Shown here: one piece after another, positions 52,069 to 60,903 of the stretch
Position numbering within the stretch: the first letter of the stretch is position 1
Layout of the letters: each line of letters begins with the position of its first letter
DNA from: Desulforamulus reducens MI-1
GTDB taxonomy: Bacteria > Bacillota > Desulfotomaculia > Desulfotomaculales > Desulfotomaculaceae
DNA: 64,000 bases
Assembly: GCF_000016165.1 (NCBI RefSeq)
Contig: NC_009253.1
Location: 778,332 to 842,331 of the forward strand
Direction of reading: 5' to 3'
Notes under the pieces: generated by a model
Seen by the model: only the letters and a program-made list of their open reading frames with translations
The model's database searches: none
What the model was told of the DNA's origin: nothing
Program-made: the position numbers and the translations under genes

Positions 52069-53439
52069 TTGGTGGTTAAGAGAAAAAAGCTTCTAGTTAT
52101 AGGCCTGCCTATTGTTTTTTTGTTATTAATAATTACTTTTCTGGCATCCCAGATGAGCTTTGCTCCTCGGGACAAAATATTACCAGGTGTATATATGCAG
52201 AATATTGAATTGTCTGGGATGGATTATAATCAGGCTATAGCCTCTATAGGAAAACTAGAGCAGCAATTCCAAAAGCCCATTCAAGTAAAGTATAAAGATC
52301 AAGCCTGGGTATTACCAATGAGCCAAGTTGGTCTAAAAATTAACTGTAAAAAAGAAGTTCAAAGGGCCCTGGATTTCGGGCGTAAGGGGACCCTCAGACA
52401 GCAGTTTTTAGAACGCAGACAGGCCTTTAGGGGTGCTTACCTGAAGCCTGATATTTCCTTGGACAAGAACCTCTTGGAAAAATTAATTGTAACAGACGCA
52501 GCGGTCATTATATTGCCACCTCGGGATGCAGGCTTAATTATCCATGCGGATAATCGTGTTGAAGTATCCCCGGGACGTAGCGGCCGATTAGTAGATATTG
52601 ATCATTTAGAATCAAAAATTATAGAAGCTTTACTAAAGGGCATTAGTTCCCCTATTGAGTTAAAGCTAATAGATGTCCCCCCCATTCGTTCCACGGAACA
52701 GGTTAAAGTAATGGGTGTAAATACATTATTAGGAATGTTTTCCACTAAATTTGATCCAAACAAAGTTAATCGGGCTTACAATGTTAGTGTGGCAGCAGCA
52801 GCCCTTGACGGTTTGACAGTAAGCCCCCAGGAAGTTATTTCCTTTAACGAAGTGGTGGGTCCTCGAAGTACAGAGGCTGGGTATAAAAATGCCCCGATCA
52901 TCGTAAACAATGAAATGGTAGATGGCTTGGGCGGTGGTGTATGTCAGGTATCCACTACACTTTATAATGCCGTGTTGTTGGCCAATTTAGAGGTGGTTGA
53001 AAGAACCAATCACTCTTTACCCATTCCTTATGTACCAATTGGAAGGGATGCCACAGTGGTGTTTGATTCCATAGACTTTAAATTTAAAAACAATACAAAC
53101 TATTGGTTGTACATTCAGTCCTATGTTAAGGGTGGCACCCTAATAATTAAAATCTTTGGTAATTCGGAGTATAAGAAGGATGTAGTTATTCGAAGCTGGG
53201 TTGAAGAAACCTATGATCCCAAAACTTTGGTTGAGGATGATTATGGAATACCTTTGGGAGATCGGGTAGTGCGACAAAGGGGAGCCAAGGGATACATGGC
53301 CACAGGGGAACGAATCATTATGAAAGATAACATAGTCATTAAGGTAGAAAAACTCCCCACCAGTATCTATAAAGCAAGAAACCAAATTATCTCGCAGGGT
53401 ATGGCACCCATAGGTACCATTCTTAAAAATCCTAATTGA
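52069..53439 (+). CDS. VanW family protein (YoaR-like), membrane-anchored
   Basis: A 456-residue protein with one N-terminal membrane anchor (LLVIGLPIVFLLLIITFLA), a peptidoglycan-binding-4-like region (residues about 60-240) and the VanW domain with its marker GLGGGVCQVSTTLYNAVLLA (about residues 285-304) and LEVVERTNHSLPIPYVPIG. VanW is an accessory gene in some vancomycin clusters, but its role is unknown; such proteins act at the outer face of the membrane on cell-wall material. Start TTG 52069 after GGAGGGGA; GTG one codon later is an equal choice. Monocistronic. Confidence 0.9.
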   Translation: MVVKRKKLLVIGLPIVFLLLIITFLASQMSFAPRDKILPGVYMQNIELSGMDYNQAIASIGKLEQQFQKPIQVKYKDQAWVLPMSQVGLKINCKKEVQRALDFGRKGTLRQQFLERRQAFRGAYLKPDISLDKNLLEKLIVTDAAVIILPPRDAGLIIHADNRVEVSPGRSGRLVDIDHLESKIIEALLKGISSPIELKLIDVPPIRSTEQVKVMGVNTLLGMFSTKFDPNKVNRAYNVSVAAAALDGLTVSPQEVISFNEVVGPRSTEAGYKNAPIIVNNEMVDGLGGGVCQVSTTLYNAVLLANLEVVERTNHSLPIPYVPIGRDATVVFDSIDFKFKNNTNYWLYIQSYVKGGTLIIKIFGNSEYKKDVVIRSWVEETYDPKTLVEDDYGIPLGDRVVRQRGAKGYMATGERIIMKDNIVIKVEKLPTSIYKARNQIISQGMAPIGTILKNPN

Positions 53440-53507
53440 CACAAAATCAAGGGGAAAATAGTGAGGTAATCAAGATTCCACCAGAATAATCTGTGGCTTA
53501 AAAACAT

Positions 53508-53542
53508 AATTTTAGCCCTTCGTTCAACGAAGGGCTAAAATT
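53508..53542. terminator. Bidirectional terminator between VanW and ribB genes
   Basis: A 17-bp perfect stem (AATTTTAGCCCTTCGTT, 53508-53524, with 53526-53542) serves the converging genes on both strands. Confidence 0.85.
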
Positions 53543-53550
53543 AATGTTTA

Positions 53551-54204
53551 TTAACTTACTTTCTTTTGATGTTGTTTTCGATACATGATTAAATCATCTA
53601 TTGTAACCACGGGTATATTGTTTTTATTAGCAAAGGTTACCACTTCGGGCAAGCGGGCCATAGTACCATCTATGTTAGTTAACTCACAGAGAACACCATA
53701 GGGTTGAAGTCCGGCCAATTTCATAAGATCTACCGTTGCTTCTGTGTGCCCCTGACGTTCCAGTACACCACCAGGGCAGGCTCTTAGAGGAAATACATGA
53801 CCGGGACGGTTAAGATCTTCAGGTTTAGCATTTTCTGCAACGGCTGTTTTTACAGTTTTAACCCGATCAGCCGCAGAAACACCAGTCGTTACTCCGTGAG
53901 CTGCTTCAATGGTAACAGTAAAGGCAGTTTTAAACCGACTTGAATTATTCTCTACCATCATCGGAAGACCCAGTGAACGAACTTTCTCATCGGTCAGACA
54001 AAGACAAACAATACCACTACACTCCCGTATCAGCATAGCCATCTGAACTTCATTAAGTGTTTGAGCAGGGAATATTAGATCCCCTTCATTTTCCCGATTT
54101 TCGTCATCTGTAACCAGTACCCCGTTACCGTTTCGGAGAGATCGGAGTGCTCTCTCTACCCGTTCAAACGGGTCACCAAATTGAGTTAGTAAACTCTGAT
54201 TCAT
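53551..54204 (-). CDS. ribB: 3,4-dihydroxy-2-butanone-4-phosphate synthase
   Basis: A 217-residue enzyme that makes the four-carbon unit of riboflavin from ribulose 5-phosphate. The acidic metal site lies in [20 protein letters not shown] (about residues 31-50) and the substrate motif in [20 protein letters not shown] (about 133-152); [14 protein letters not shown] follows. The GTP cyclohydrolase II domain of Bacillus RibBA is absent, so this is a stand-alone RibB. Start ATG 54204 after AAAGGGGGA. An FMN riboswitch lies upstream, so expression falls when FMN is high. No other rib gene is in the window. Confidence 0.96.
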   Translation of the reverse strand: MNQSLLTQFGDPFERVERALRSLRNGNGVLVTDDENRENEGDLIFPAQTLNEVQMAMLIRECSGIVCLCLTDEKVRSLGLPMMVENNSSRFKTAFTVTIEAAHGVTTGVSAADRVKTVKTAVAENAKPEDLNRPGHVFPLRACPGGVLERQGHTEATVDLMKLAGLQPYGVLCELTNIDGTMARLPEVVTFANKNNIPVVTIDDLIMYRKQHQKKVS

Positions 54205-54321
54205 GGTAAATCCCCCTTTAGTTGATTAATCTACCAGAATCAGGGCGCAAAGACAGACAGCTGCCTAATGTATTACACAAGCAGCATAAGGAAATGGATA
54301 CCTGTGAATGGTTGCTGACTG

Positions 54322-54462
54322 CCTTATCCTCTTTCATCCGGACTATACCGTTGGCCCTGGCTTTTCACCAGATCTGCTGTCCTCCTATATAATAAGGAGC
54401 GCTCGCGGGCTCCCAGTGTGAACTGGATACCGCCAGTAGGGACTTTCACCCCGCCCTGAGAA
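54322..54462 (-). promoter_or_regulatory. FMN riboswitch (RFN element) of ribB
   Basis: On the minus strand the RFN core is plain: CAGGGCGGGGTGAAAGTCCC (54459-54440), CTACTGGCGGTA next, AGCCCGCGAGCG, CAGATCTGGTGAAAAGCCAG, and CAACGGTATAGTCCGGATGA then AAGAGGATAA. It is followed by about 120 bases before the ribB start. The rest of the region to 54895 is A/T-rich and serves as promoter DNA for both sides; I see no gene in it. Confidence 0.96.
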
Positions 54463-54895
54463 CAAGTTAATTTAAATATATCACTTTGGTAAGTAATGTC
54501 AATATATTTTAAATAATTTGTTAGTATAAGATTCTTTCGAGTTTGCTATAAGATTTGTATATCAATACCATGGTGGCCTTGTATTGGACAAATCACTTAA
54601 ATGATCACTATGTTATATAAGCCGGTTAGGATATATTAAATCCTTTTTGTAGTTGGTAGGTTTATTGGGAAAGCCATAGACCATGTATTGAAGGAAAAAG
54701 TCAAATACTGGTAGTAAATTGACACATTTATTTGATTTTATAGTCTGATAATTTAAAATATACTAATAAATATGAGGAAATAGTTAAAGTTTCGACATAT
54801 TATAATATTTTATTTGAAAATAATGTGATATATTTAATTTATAGTTGTCGAATTAATGACAGACAACAAGTTTTATTCGGAGGGTGTGTATTAAA

Positions 54896-55723
54896 ATGGC
54901 GAATTTTAACACAGAGCAACTAATTGCTATGGCAAAAATATTTAAGCAATTATTGGGACAGGAAGCCGTTGTTGTATTAAGTGACAAGGAGAAATTTATC
55001 GGCTATGAAAAAGGAAGCAACTTGGACTTAGGAATTAGGATAGGAGAATACATAACACCTGGTAGTACCACAGAAATGATCTTAAATACCAAAGACAGGG
55101 TTGTACGAAAGGTTGAAAGCCATGTATTTGGGGTACCATACTTAGCCTTTGGAGTGCCTTTAAACGATGAAGAAAACAATATTATTGGTAGTATTTCCTT
55201 TGGACAACCAACTACCACCCAGGAGGCATTACTGGATGATGCAGAGAAATTAGGTGAATTATTAGAGACCATTAATCAAACTACCAGCGGTTTGTCAGCT
55301 TCGACTGAACAGTTGGCAGCCACAACCAATAATCTTTCCAGTCAAGCGAATACTATAAACAGTAACGTAAAAAGAACCGATGTTGTACTTTCCCTGATCA
55401 GAGATGTAGCAGCCCAAACCCATCTTTTGGGTTTGAATGCAGCCATTGAAGCTGCACGGGCAGGAGAACAGGGCAGAGGATTTAATGTTGTAGCCGAAGA
55501 AATACGTAAATTAGCAGCTAAAACAACTGGTTCCGTTAAGGATATTACAGACATTCTTACCATCATTAGAACATCTGTTGAAGAACTTACAGAGCATATT
55601 CACCAAGTGGCAGCGGTTACAGAAGAACAAACAGCCGCTGCGGAAGAAATAGCAGCATCGGTTAATGATATTTTCTATATGTCAAAACAGTTAAATGAAT
55701 TGGCAGAAAGCCTTACCACTTAG
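54896..55723 (+). CDS. Soluble methyl-accepting chemotaxis protein
   Basis: A 275-residue cytosolic chemoreceptor without membrane helices. The first 125 residues look like a small PAS/sensory domain ([20 protein letters not shown], then [12 protein letters not shown]). The rest is the MCP signalling hairpin with the conserved tip around [20 protein letters not shown] and [20 protein letters not shown]. It resembles Bacillus YfmS, which couples to CheA/CheW from the cytosol. Start ATG 54896 after GGAGGGTG. The diguanylate cyclase/phosphodiesterase gene follows by 22 bases, so the two are probably co-expressed. Confidence 0.9.
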   Translation: MANFNTEQLIAMAKIFKQLLGQEAVVVLSDKEKFIGYEKGSNLDLGIRIGEYITPGSTTEMILNTKDRVVRKVESHVFGVPYLAFGVPLNDEENNIIGSISFGQPTTTQEALLDDAEKLGELLETINQTTSGLSASTEQLAATTNNLSSQANTINSNVKRTDVVLSLIRDVAAQTHLLGLNAAIEAARAGEQGRGFNVVAEEIRKLAAKTTGSVKDITDILTIIRTSVEELTEHIHQVAAVTEEQTAAAEEIAASVNDIFYMSKQLNELAESLTT

Positions 55724-55745
55724 AAGAGTTCTGGAGGCTTCGAAA

Positions 55746-57308
55746 ATGTTAGTTACTGAAAGAGAACTTCTTTTGAATACAGTTAATAAATTAGAGAATA
55801 AAATATCACAGCTAAAGGAATCTCTAGGGGCTTGCAAACAAAGTGGGAATTTGGATATAACTGCTTATAAAAAGCTGGAGGAAGAACTCCGGTTAAAAGC
55901 TCAACTTTTGGATTTAGCATCGGATGCTATTTATTTAACGGATTTGGAAGGGCATTTTATTTATTTAAACGATTCAGCCTATAAAAACCGTGGTTATACC
56001 CACGAAGAAATGATGAACATGAGTATTTATGATTTTCATTTGGCTGAGAACAGAGAGCTTGCTAATCAACACAAACAAACCGTACTGGAAAAGGGTCAGA
56101 ACACGTTTGAAACTATACATATAGGTAAAAACAGAATGATACCCGTGGAAATCAATTCACGGCTCATAGAGAAGGGGAATAAGAAGTTAATCCTTAGTAT
56201 AGTGCGTGATATAACCGAGAGGAAAAGCTATGAAGCAAAACTCCACTATTTAAGTATGCACGATCATATGACAGGGCTCTTTAACCGTGCCTATTTTGAA
56301 CAAGCCATTGAGCGGTATAGGAATACTAAGTGCTCGCTGGCCTTTATAATGGTAGATATTAATGGACTAAAACTAATTAATGATACAATGGGACACCAAG
56401 TGGGAGATACTCTACTAAAGGATACGGCTAACTTAATTAATTCCACCGTGGGAAAAAGGGGAGTTGTCGCTCGCTTTGGTGGAGATGAGTTCGCCATATT
56501 ACTGAACAATACTGACGAAGTACTTCTAGAGGAAATTAAAAGACAACTCATTAAGGAAGTTAGGGTTTACAACAAAAAGAAACCGGAACTTCATTTAAGT
56601 ATTTCTATTGGTTATGCTACTTCCCATAACTCCTCAAAAACCATTGATGAGCTTGTTAAGGAAGCAGATGATTTTATGTATCGGGCTAAACTTCATCGCA
56701 ACAGCAGTATACGGAGTTCTCTGGTTCAAACCTTAGTCAAAGCATTAGAAGCAAGGGACTTTATAACAGAGGGTCATGGAAATCGTCTGGAAGATATTAT
56801 GAGTCTAATTGGTAAGAGAGTAAACCTTCCCAGCAGCAAAATCTATGATCTACGTCTCCTGGCACATTTTCATGACATTGGTAAGGTGGGTATCCCTGAC
56901 CGTATACTTTTTAAACCGGGTGCCCTAACGCAGGATGAACGCAAAGAAATGCAGCGTCACTCGGAAATTGGATATCGTATAGCACAGTCTTCAACGGAGC
57001 TAATGCCTATTGCCAATTGGATACTTCAACACCATGAGCGTTGGGATGGAAAAGGTTACCCCTTGGGGATAAAAGGTGAGGAAATCCCGTTAGAGTGTAG
57101 GGCTTTAGCCATTGTGGATGCTTATGATGCCATGATAAACGATCGCCCCTACCGAAAGGGTATGACACATAAGGATGCAATATGGGAATTGTCTCGTTGT
57201 GCCGGAACCCAGTTTGATCCCCATCTCCTACCGATTGTGGTGGAGATTTTAGAAGATGTTTACCAGAAAAATAAAAAAAATAATTATACAAACTCCACTA
57301 CTTCTTGA
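55746..57308 (+). CDS. PAS-GGDEF-HD-GYP cyclic-di-GMP signalling protein
   Basis: A 520-residue cytosolic protein. Order: N-terminal coiled coil (residues 1-45), PAS (LDLASDAIYLTDLEGHFIYL), GGDEF cyclase domain with an intact active site (VARFGGDEFAILL) and HD-GYP phosphodiesterase (LAHFHDIGKVGIPDRILFKP, HHERWDGKGYP). Both cyclase and phosphodiesterase sites look complete, so it may make and degrade c-di-GMP, or one domain regulates the other. No membrane helix. Start ATG 55746 after TGGAGG; the open frame upstream overlaps the chemoreceptor gene. Confidence 0.93.
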   Translation: MLVTERELLLNTVNKLENKISQLKESLGACKQSGNLDITAYKKLEEELRLKAQLLDLASDAIYLTDLEGHFIYLNDSAYKNRGYTHEEMMNMSIYDFHLAENRELANQHKQTVLEKGQNTFETIHIGKNRMIPVEINSRLIEKGNKKLILSIVRDITERKSYEAKLHYLSMHDHMTGLFNRAYFEQAIERYRNTKCSLAFIMVDINGLKLINDTMGHQVGDTLLKDTANLINSTVGKRGVVARFGGDEFAILLNNTDEVLLEEIKRQLIKEVRVYNKKKPELHLSISIGYATSHNSSKTIDELVKEADDFMYRAKLHRNSSIRSSLVQTLVKALEARDFITEGHGNRLEDIMSLIGKRVNLPSSKIYDLRLLAHFHDIGKVGIPDRILFKPGALTQDERKEMQRHSEIGYRIAQSSTELMPIANWILQHHERWDGKGYPLGIKGEEIPLECRALAIVDAYDAMINDRPYRKGMTHKDAIWELSRCAGTQFDPHLLPIVVEILEDVYQKNKKNNYTNSTTS

Positions 57309-57363
57309 AGGGCAGAAAAATAAAGTCACCCAACTTGCAATTTGATGTATGATAAAAAGAATG

Positions 57364-57392
57364 TTGACTATTGCTCTTCATTATGTTAAAGT
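57364..57392 (+). promoter_or_regulatory. Promoter of the phenylalanine cluster
   Basis: TTGACT (57364-57369) and TAAAGT (57387-57392), 17 bp apart, just upstream of the T-box leader. Confidence 0.65.
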
Positions 57393-57414
57393 TACTTTCA
57401 ACATAATCACTTGA

Positions 57415-57680
57415 AAGACGATGATGGAGAAAAGTAGGTCAAATCCAGCCTTGCAGGGAGAAGAAGTCTAGACTGGGAGCTTCTTTAAGGTATGGTTGAT
57501 TGAAGTTCACTCCGAAGTTGCTGTTCTGAAGTTTAAGTAGGGGCAGACGGGTTTTCCGCCGTTATCAAGGAAGAGGTATCGGATGAACAGTCCCGTACCG
57601 GTAAAAGTGGCCAACGCAATTAGGGTGGTACCGCGGATGATGATTCTCCGTCCCTTGAGGATAGAGGATCTTTTTATTTT
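57415..57680 (+). promoter_or_regulatory. T-box riboswitch (Phe-type) of the aroK-aroF-pheA cluster
   Basis: The T-box core AGGGTGGTACCGCGG is at 57622-57636. Stem I carries the AG-bulge-like GGAGAAAAGTAGG (57427-57439), and the probable specifier loop TTGAAGTTCACT (57500-57511) holds TTC (Phe, 57506-57508). A weaker terminator (ATTCTC/GAGGAT and TTTTTATTTT, 57643-57680) follows. A second T-box half lies downstream. Confidence 0.88.
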
Positions 57681-57699
57681 ACCGGCAGGTAGCCTGTTT

Positions 57700-57797
57700 T
57701 TCCCGTATCTAATTGAGGTGGGCTTTAATGAGCCAATTTGGGTGGTATCGCGGAAATAACTCTCCGTCCCTTTCAGGGATGGGGAGTTATTTTATTT
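57700..57797 (+). promoter_or_regulatory. Second T-box antiterminator/terminator unit lacking stem I
   Basis: A second core, TTGGGTGGTATCGCGG (57738-57753), follows a short GGCT/AGCC hairpin (57721-57734) and is followed by a strong 16-bp terminator (57755-57770 with 57776-57791) and a T-run. There is no room for a stem I or specifier of its own. It may share the tRNA decision of the first unit or be a remnant of duplication. Confidence 0.8.
57755..57797 (+). terminator. Terminator of the second T-box unit
   Basis: AATAACTCTCCGTCCC pairs with GGGATGGGGAGTTATT (with one G-T pair), followed by TTTATTTC. Confidence 0.85.
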
Positions 57798-57828
57798 CTG
57801 ACATAGCGCAAGAAGGGAGGGAAGATCG

Positions 57829-58341
57829 TTGAGAGATAAAGCAAATATTATTCTAATTGGCTTTATGGGATCTGGTAAAAGCTCCGTAGGTAGCAGGTTG
57901 GCGAAAAATTTAGAATTTGACTTTATGGATATGGATAAAGAAATCGAACGAATAACCCAAATGGATATCCCAAGTATATTTAAGAAATACGGTGAATACC
58001 ATTTTCGTTCCGTGGAGACAGCTTTATTAAAAAGCTTAGGTGCAAAGGAAAAAACAGTCATTTCCACGGGTGGTGGAACGGCTATGTGTGCTGAGAATTG
58101 GAAAATTCTCAGCGAATTGGGCCTGCTTGTTCATTTATATGTGACGCTAGATACTGCAATCCTTAGAACCGGAGGCAAGGATCGGCCCATGCTTCAACAA
58201 GATCGAGGACAACTGGAAAGCATGTGGCAAAAAAGACTGTTAGTCTATCAGCTGGCAGAGCATACCGTTGATACCGAAGGTAGAAGTATTGAAGAAGTTA
58301 CGCAATATATTGTGGATTTTATTAAAATTTTAAAGGAATAG
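57829..58341 (+). CDS. aroK: Shikimate kinase
   Basis: A 170-residue P-loop kinase that phosphorylates shikimate in the common aromatic pathway. Walker A is GFMGSGKSSVGSRLA (about residues 11-25); substrate-binding parts are MDMDKEIE, YHFRSVETALL and STGGGTAM, and the lid arginine lies in GGKDRPMLQ. Start TTG 57829 after GGGAGGGA. It is first in the cluster under the T-box and is followed 33 bases on by aroF. Confidence 0.93.
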   Translation: MRDKANIILIGFMGSGKSSVGSRLAKNLEFDFMDMDKEIERITQMDIPSIFKKYGEYHFRSVETALLKSLGAKEKTVISTGGGTAMCAENWKILSELGLLVHLYVTLDTAILRTGGKDRPMLQQDRGQLESMWQKRLLVYQLAEHTVDTEGRSIEEVTQYIVDFIKILKE

Positions 58342-58374
58342 GTTGTAAAAGCTGAACATTAGGAGGAAATATAA

Positions 58375-59412
58375 ATGATAGTCATACTGAAGCAAAATAA
58401 CCCAGATGAAAAACAGGTGGAACCTCTGCTTACTTGGTTAGAAAGCCTGGGTATTAGTACCCACTTTATCGTTGGAACACATCAAACCGTCATTGGACTC
58501 ATTGGTGACACCAGTATCGTTGATATTGATCTGATTAAATCCCTGGACATTGTTCAGGATGTTCAGCGGGTACAGGAGCCCTACAAAAAAGCCAATCGCA
58601 AGTTTCATACCGATGATACTGTAATTGATATCAACGGTATTAAAATTGGCGGAGGCAATTTTCAAATGATTGCGGGGCCTTGCTCCGTTGAGTCCCGCGA
58701 ACAAATTTGTACCATTGCTGAAAGCGTGAAAAATTCCGGAGCCACCATGCTGCGTGGCGGTGCCTTTAAGCCCCGCACCTCACCTTACTCATTCCAAGGC
58801 ATGCATGCTGAGGGAATTGAACTTTTGCTGGAAGCAAAAAGGCTAACGGGTCTCCCCATTGTTACCGAAATTATGAACATCTCTCATTTACCACTATTTG
58901 AAGAGGTAGACGTAATCCAGGTGGGTGCCAGAAACATGCAAAATTTTGAACTGCTGAAAGAGCTTGGCAAGCTGCAAAAGCCAATCTTACTAAAGCGTGG
59001 CTTAGCCAATACGCTGGAAGAATTATTGATGAGTGCGGAGTACATTATGGCAGGTGGCAACGAAAATGTAATTTTATGTGAAAGAGGCATCCGTACCTTT
59101 GAAACCGCAACCAGGAACACCCTTGATATATCAGCAATTCCTGTCCTGCACAGTAAGACCCATCTACCGGTCATTGTTGATCCAAGTCATTCGGCAGGGA
59201 TCTCACGTCTGGTAAGACCACTTACACTGGCAGCCATCGCCGCAGGAGCAGACGGACTCATTATTGAGGTTCATAATGATCCAAGTCGCGCCCTTTGTGA
59301 TGGTCCTCAATCGCTGACACCTCGGGCCTTCGAACATTTGGCCAGCGAGTCGCGCGAGGTTCTGCAGCTAATGAGGAAGTTTGAACGAGATATATACAAT
59401 GCCCAACGCTAA
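58375..59412 (+). CDS. aroF: 3-deoxy-7-phosphoheptulonate synthase (DAHP synthase, type I-beta)
   Basis: A 345-residue enzyme for the first step of aromatic biosynthesis (PEP plus erythrose 4-phosphate). Residues 1-70 form an N-terminal ferredoxin-like regulatory domain as in the Thermotoga enzyme; the barrel carries MIAGPCSVESREQ (metal Cys), LRGGAFKPRTSPYSFQG, VGARNMQNFELLKELG and IVDPSHSAGISRLV. The N-terminal domain makes feedback inhibition by Phe or Tyr likely. Start ATG 58375 after AGGAGGAAA. A fragment of aroC lies between it and pheA. Confidence 0.95.
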   Translation: MIVILKQNNPDEKQVEPLLTWLESLGISTHFIVGTHQTVIGLIGDTSIVDIDLIKSLDIVQDVQRVQEPYKKANRKFHTDDTVIDINGIKIGGGNFQMIAGPCSVESREQICTIAESVKNSGATMLRGGAFKPRTSPYSFQGMHAEGIELLLEAKRLTGLPIVTEIMNISHLPLFEEVDVIQVGARNMQNFELLKELGKLQKPILLKRGLANTLEELLMSAEYIMAGGNENVILCERGIRTFETATRNTLDISAIPVLHSKTHLPVIVDPSHSAGISRLVRPLTLAAIAAGADGLIIEVHNDPSRALCDGPQSLTPRAFEHLASESREVLQLMRKFERDIYNAQR

Positions 59413-59415
59413 GAC

Positions 59416-59595
59416 TAATCATCATGGCGGTATTTTGGGGGGCATTGCCTGCCTCTAGCAAAATTCCATTATTTCTCGCAAAAAACCAATACCAAGCTTT
59501 CCATCAAAGGAAGACACGATCCTTGTATGGTGCCCCGGGGCAGCTACTGTGTAGAGGTGGTAATGGCCATTACTTTGTTAGATCTCATGCTTTAA
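59416..59595 (+). pseudogene. aroC: Remnant of chorismate synthase (aroC)
   Basis: Between aroF and pheA, broken pieces of the AroC C-terminal region are readable. One frame from 59417 gives NHHGGILGGIA and, further, RKKPIPSFPSKEDT; the exact match is from 59515, HDPCMVPRGSYCVEVVMAIT then LLDLML and TAA at 59593. In AroC, the segments GGILGGI, KPT.SI and RHDPC..PR..PV.EAM occur in this order, so the N-terminal 70-80% and pieces between these motifs have been deleted. Function is lost; a working aroC must be elsewhere if the strain makes chorismate. Confidence 0.82.
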
Positions 59596-59613
59596 GCAAA
59601 AGGAGAAAAAGGA

Positions 59614-60756
59614 ATGGATATAAAGGACCTAAGAAAAGAAATTAATCAAATCGATGGACAGTTGCTTAAGTTGTTTTTAAAACGGATGAACGCATCAGCG
59701 CAAATTGTCAAGTATAAAATTCAAAATGAACTGCCTGTTTTCGATAGAGGGAGGGAAAGGGAGGTCTTAAACCGCGTTGCGGAGCTTGCTGGAACAGAAA
59801 TGGAAGCTTATTCTAACAGGCTGTTTAACACCCTGTTAGACCTGAGTAGAGCCTATCAAAATCAGTTTATCCCCCACAACTCCCGGCTTGTCCAGGACAT
59901 TCAAGCAGCCACCTGTGAGCTGACCCAACCATTTCCTAGTAAAGCCAATGTTGCTTGCCAGGGAACAGAGGGTTCTTACTCCCAACAAGCAGGCGATAAA
60001 CTTTTTTCACTACCGAAGCTATTGTTTTTCAGCGACTTTGAAGGTGTTTTCCAGGCAGTTGAAAAAGGTCTGTGTGAATACGGGATTTTACCCGTTGAAA
60101 ATAGTTTGGCAGGTACGGTAATCCCTGTTTATGATCTGATGGAAAAATATAAATTTTACATTGTACGCAGTATCAGACTGAGAATTAATCATACAGTGCA
60201 GGCCAAGAAAGGCGTTACTTTAGGTGATATTCATGAAATCGTTTCACATGAACAGGCCATTCGACAATGCAGTGAGTTTTTAAAGTCTCATCCCCACATT
60301 AAGGTGACCTTGTTTAGCAACACCGCAGCCGCTGCAAAGTATGTGGCCGATTCAGATCGCACCGATCTGGCTGCTATCTCCTCTGAAGCCTGTGCTAAGT
60401 TGTATAACCTTGATGTTTTATCAGACCAAATTCAAAACAGAGACAATAACTATACCAGATTTATCTGTATATCAAAGAATATGAAGATTTATCCCGGAGC
60501 CAACAAAATTAGTCTGATGCTCGCCCTTCCACACAAACCGGGCTCCCTTTACACCTTACTTGCTAAATTTTCAGCACTGGGTTTCAACCTGACCAAGCTG
60601 GAAAGTCGCCCTATGCCCGGCAAGGACTTTGAATTCCTATTTTACTTCGATTTTGAAGCGTCCATCTATTCACCTGAAACAGGTAATTTGCTTAGCGAGT
60701 TGGATCGCAGTCTGGAAAAGTTTATGTTCTTGGGCAGTTACAGTGAAGTTTTTTAG
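59614..60756 (+). CDS. pheA: Bifunctional chorismate mutase/prephenate dehydratase (P-protein)
   Basis: A 380-residue enzyme for two steps to phenylpyruvate. Residues 1-90 are an AroQ chorismate mutase (LRKEINQIDGQLLKLFLKRM, then KYKIQNELPVFD); about 105-285 form the dehydratase (VACQGTEGSYSQQAGDKLF, LPVENSLAGTVIPVYDL, and NNYTRFICIS with the catalytic Thr); the C-terminal ACT domain (GSLYTLLAKFSALGFNLTKL, ESRPMPGKDFEFLFYFDF) binds phenylalanine for feedback. This fusion is more usual in Proteobacteria than in Bacillus. Start ATG 59614 after AAAAGGAG. It closes the T-box-controlled cluster. Confidence 0.95.
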   Translation: MDIKDLRKEINQIDGQLLKLFLKRMNASAQIVKYKIQNELPVFDRGREREVLNRVAELAGTEMEAYSNRLFNTLLDLSRAYQNQFIPHNSRLVQDIQAATCELTQPFPSKANVACQGTEGSYSQQAGDKLFSLPKLLFFSDFEGVFQAVEKGLCEYGILPVENSLAGTVIPVYDLMEKYKFYIVRSIRLRINHTVQAKKGVTLGDIHEIVSHEQAIRQCSEFLKSHPHIKVTLFSNTAAAAKYVADSDRTDLAAISSEACAKLYNLDVLSDQIQNRDNNYTRFICISKNMKIYPGANKISLMLALPHKPGSLYTLLAKFSALGFNLTKLESRPMPGKDFEFLFYFDFEASIYSPETGNLLSELDRSLEKFMFLGSYSEVF

Positions 60757-60828
60757 GAATGGACTACAGGGGCGAGTTCTATAAAGATAGGGGTCATTCT
60801 TATTTTATAAAGATTTGGAATTACACAG

Positions 60829-60858
60829 AAAAAATCCGGCTCAAAGTGCCGGTTTTTT
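60829..60858 (+). terminator. Terminator of the phenylalanine cluster
   Basis: CCGGC pairs with GCCGG inside complementary A/T tracts, followed by TTTTTT. Confidence 0.75.
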
Positions 60859-60903
60859 AGCTGTTAATGTAGAGGCATGTTGTTCATATATGTTTTTGTA
60901 ATA

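Noticed and set aside
52069-53439. Vancomycin-resistance cluster suggested by the VanW domain.
   Set aside because: No vanHAX, vanY or dedicated two-component genes nearby; VanW-domain proteins are common in Firmicutes without resistance.
59424-59645. A 73-codon plus-strand open frame between aroF and pheA.
   Set aside because: It runs in a different frame through the aroC relic and into pheA; the AroC motifs explain the sequence better.
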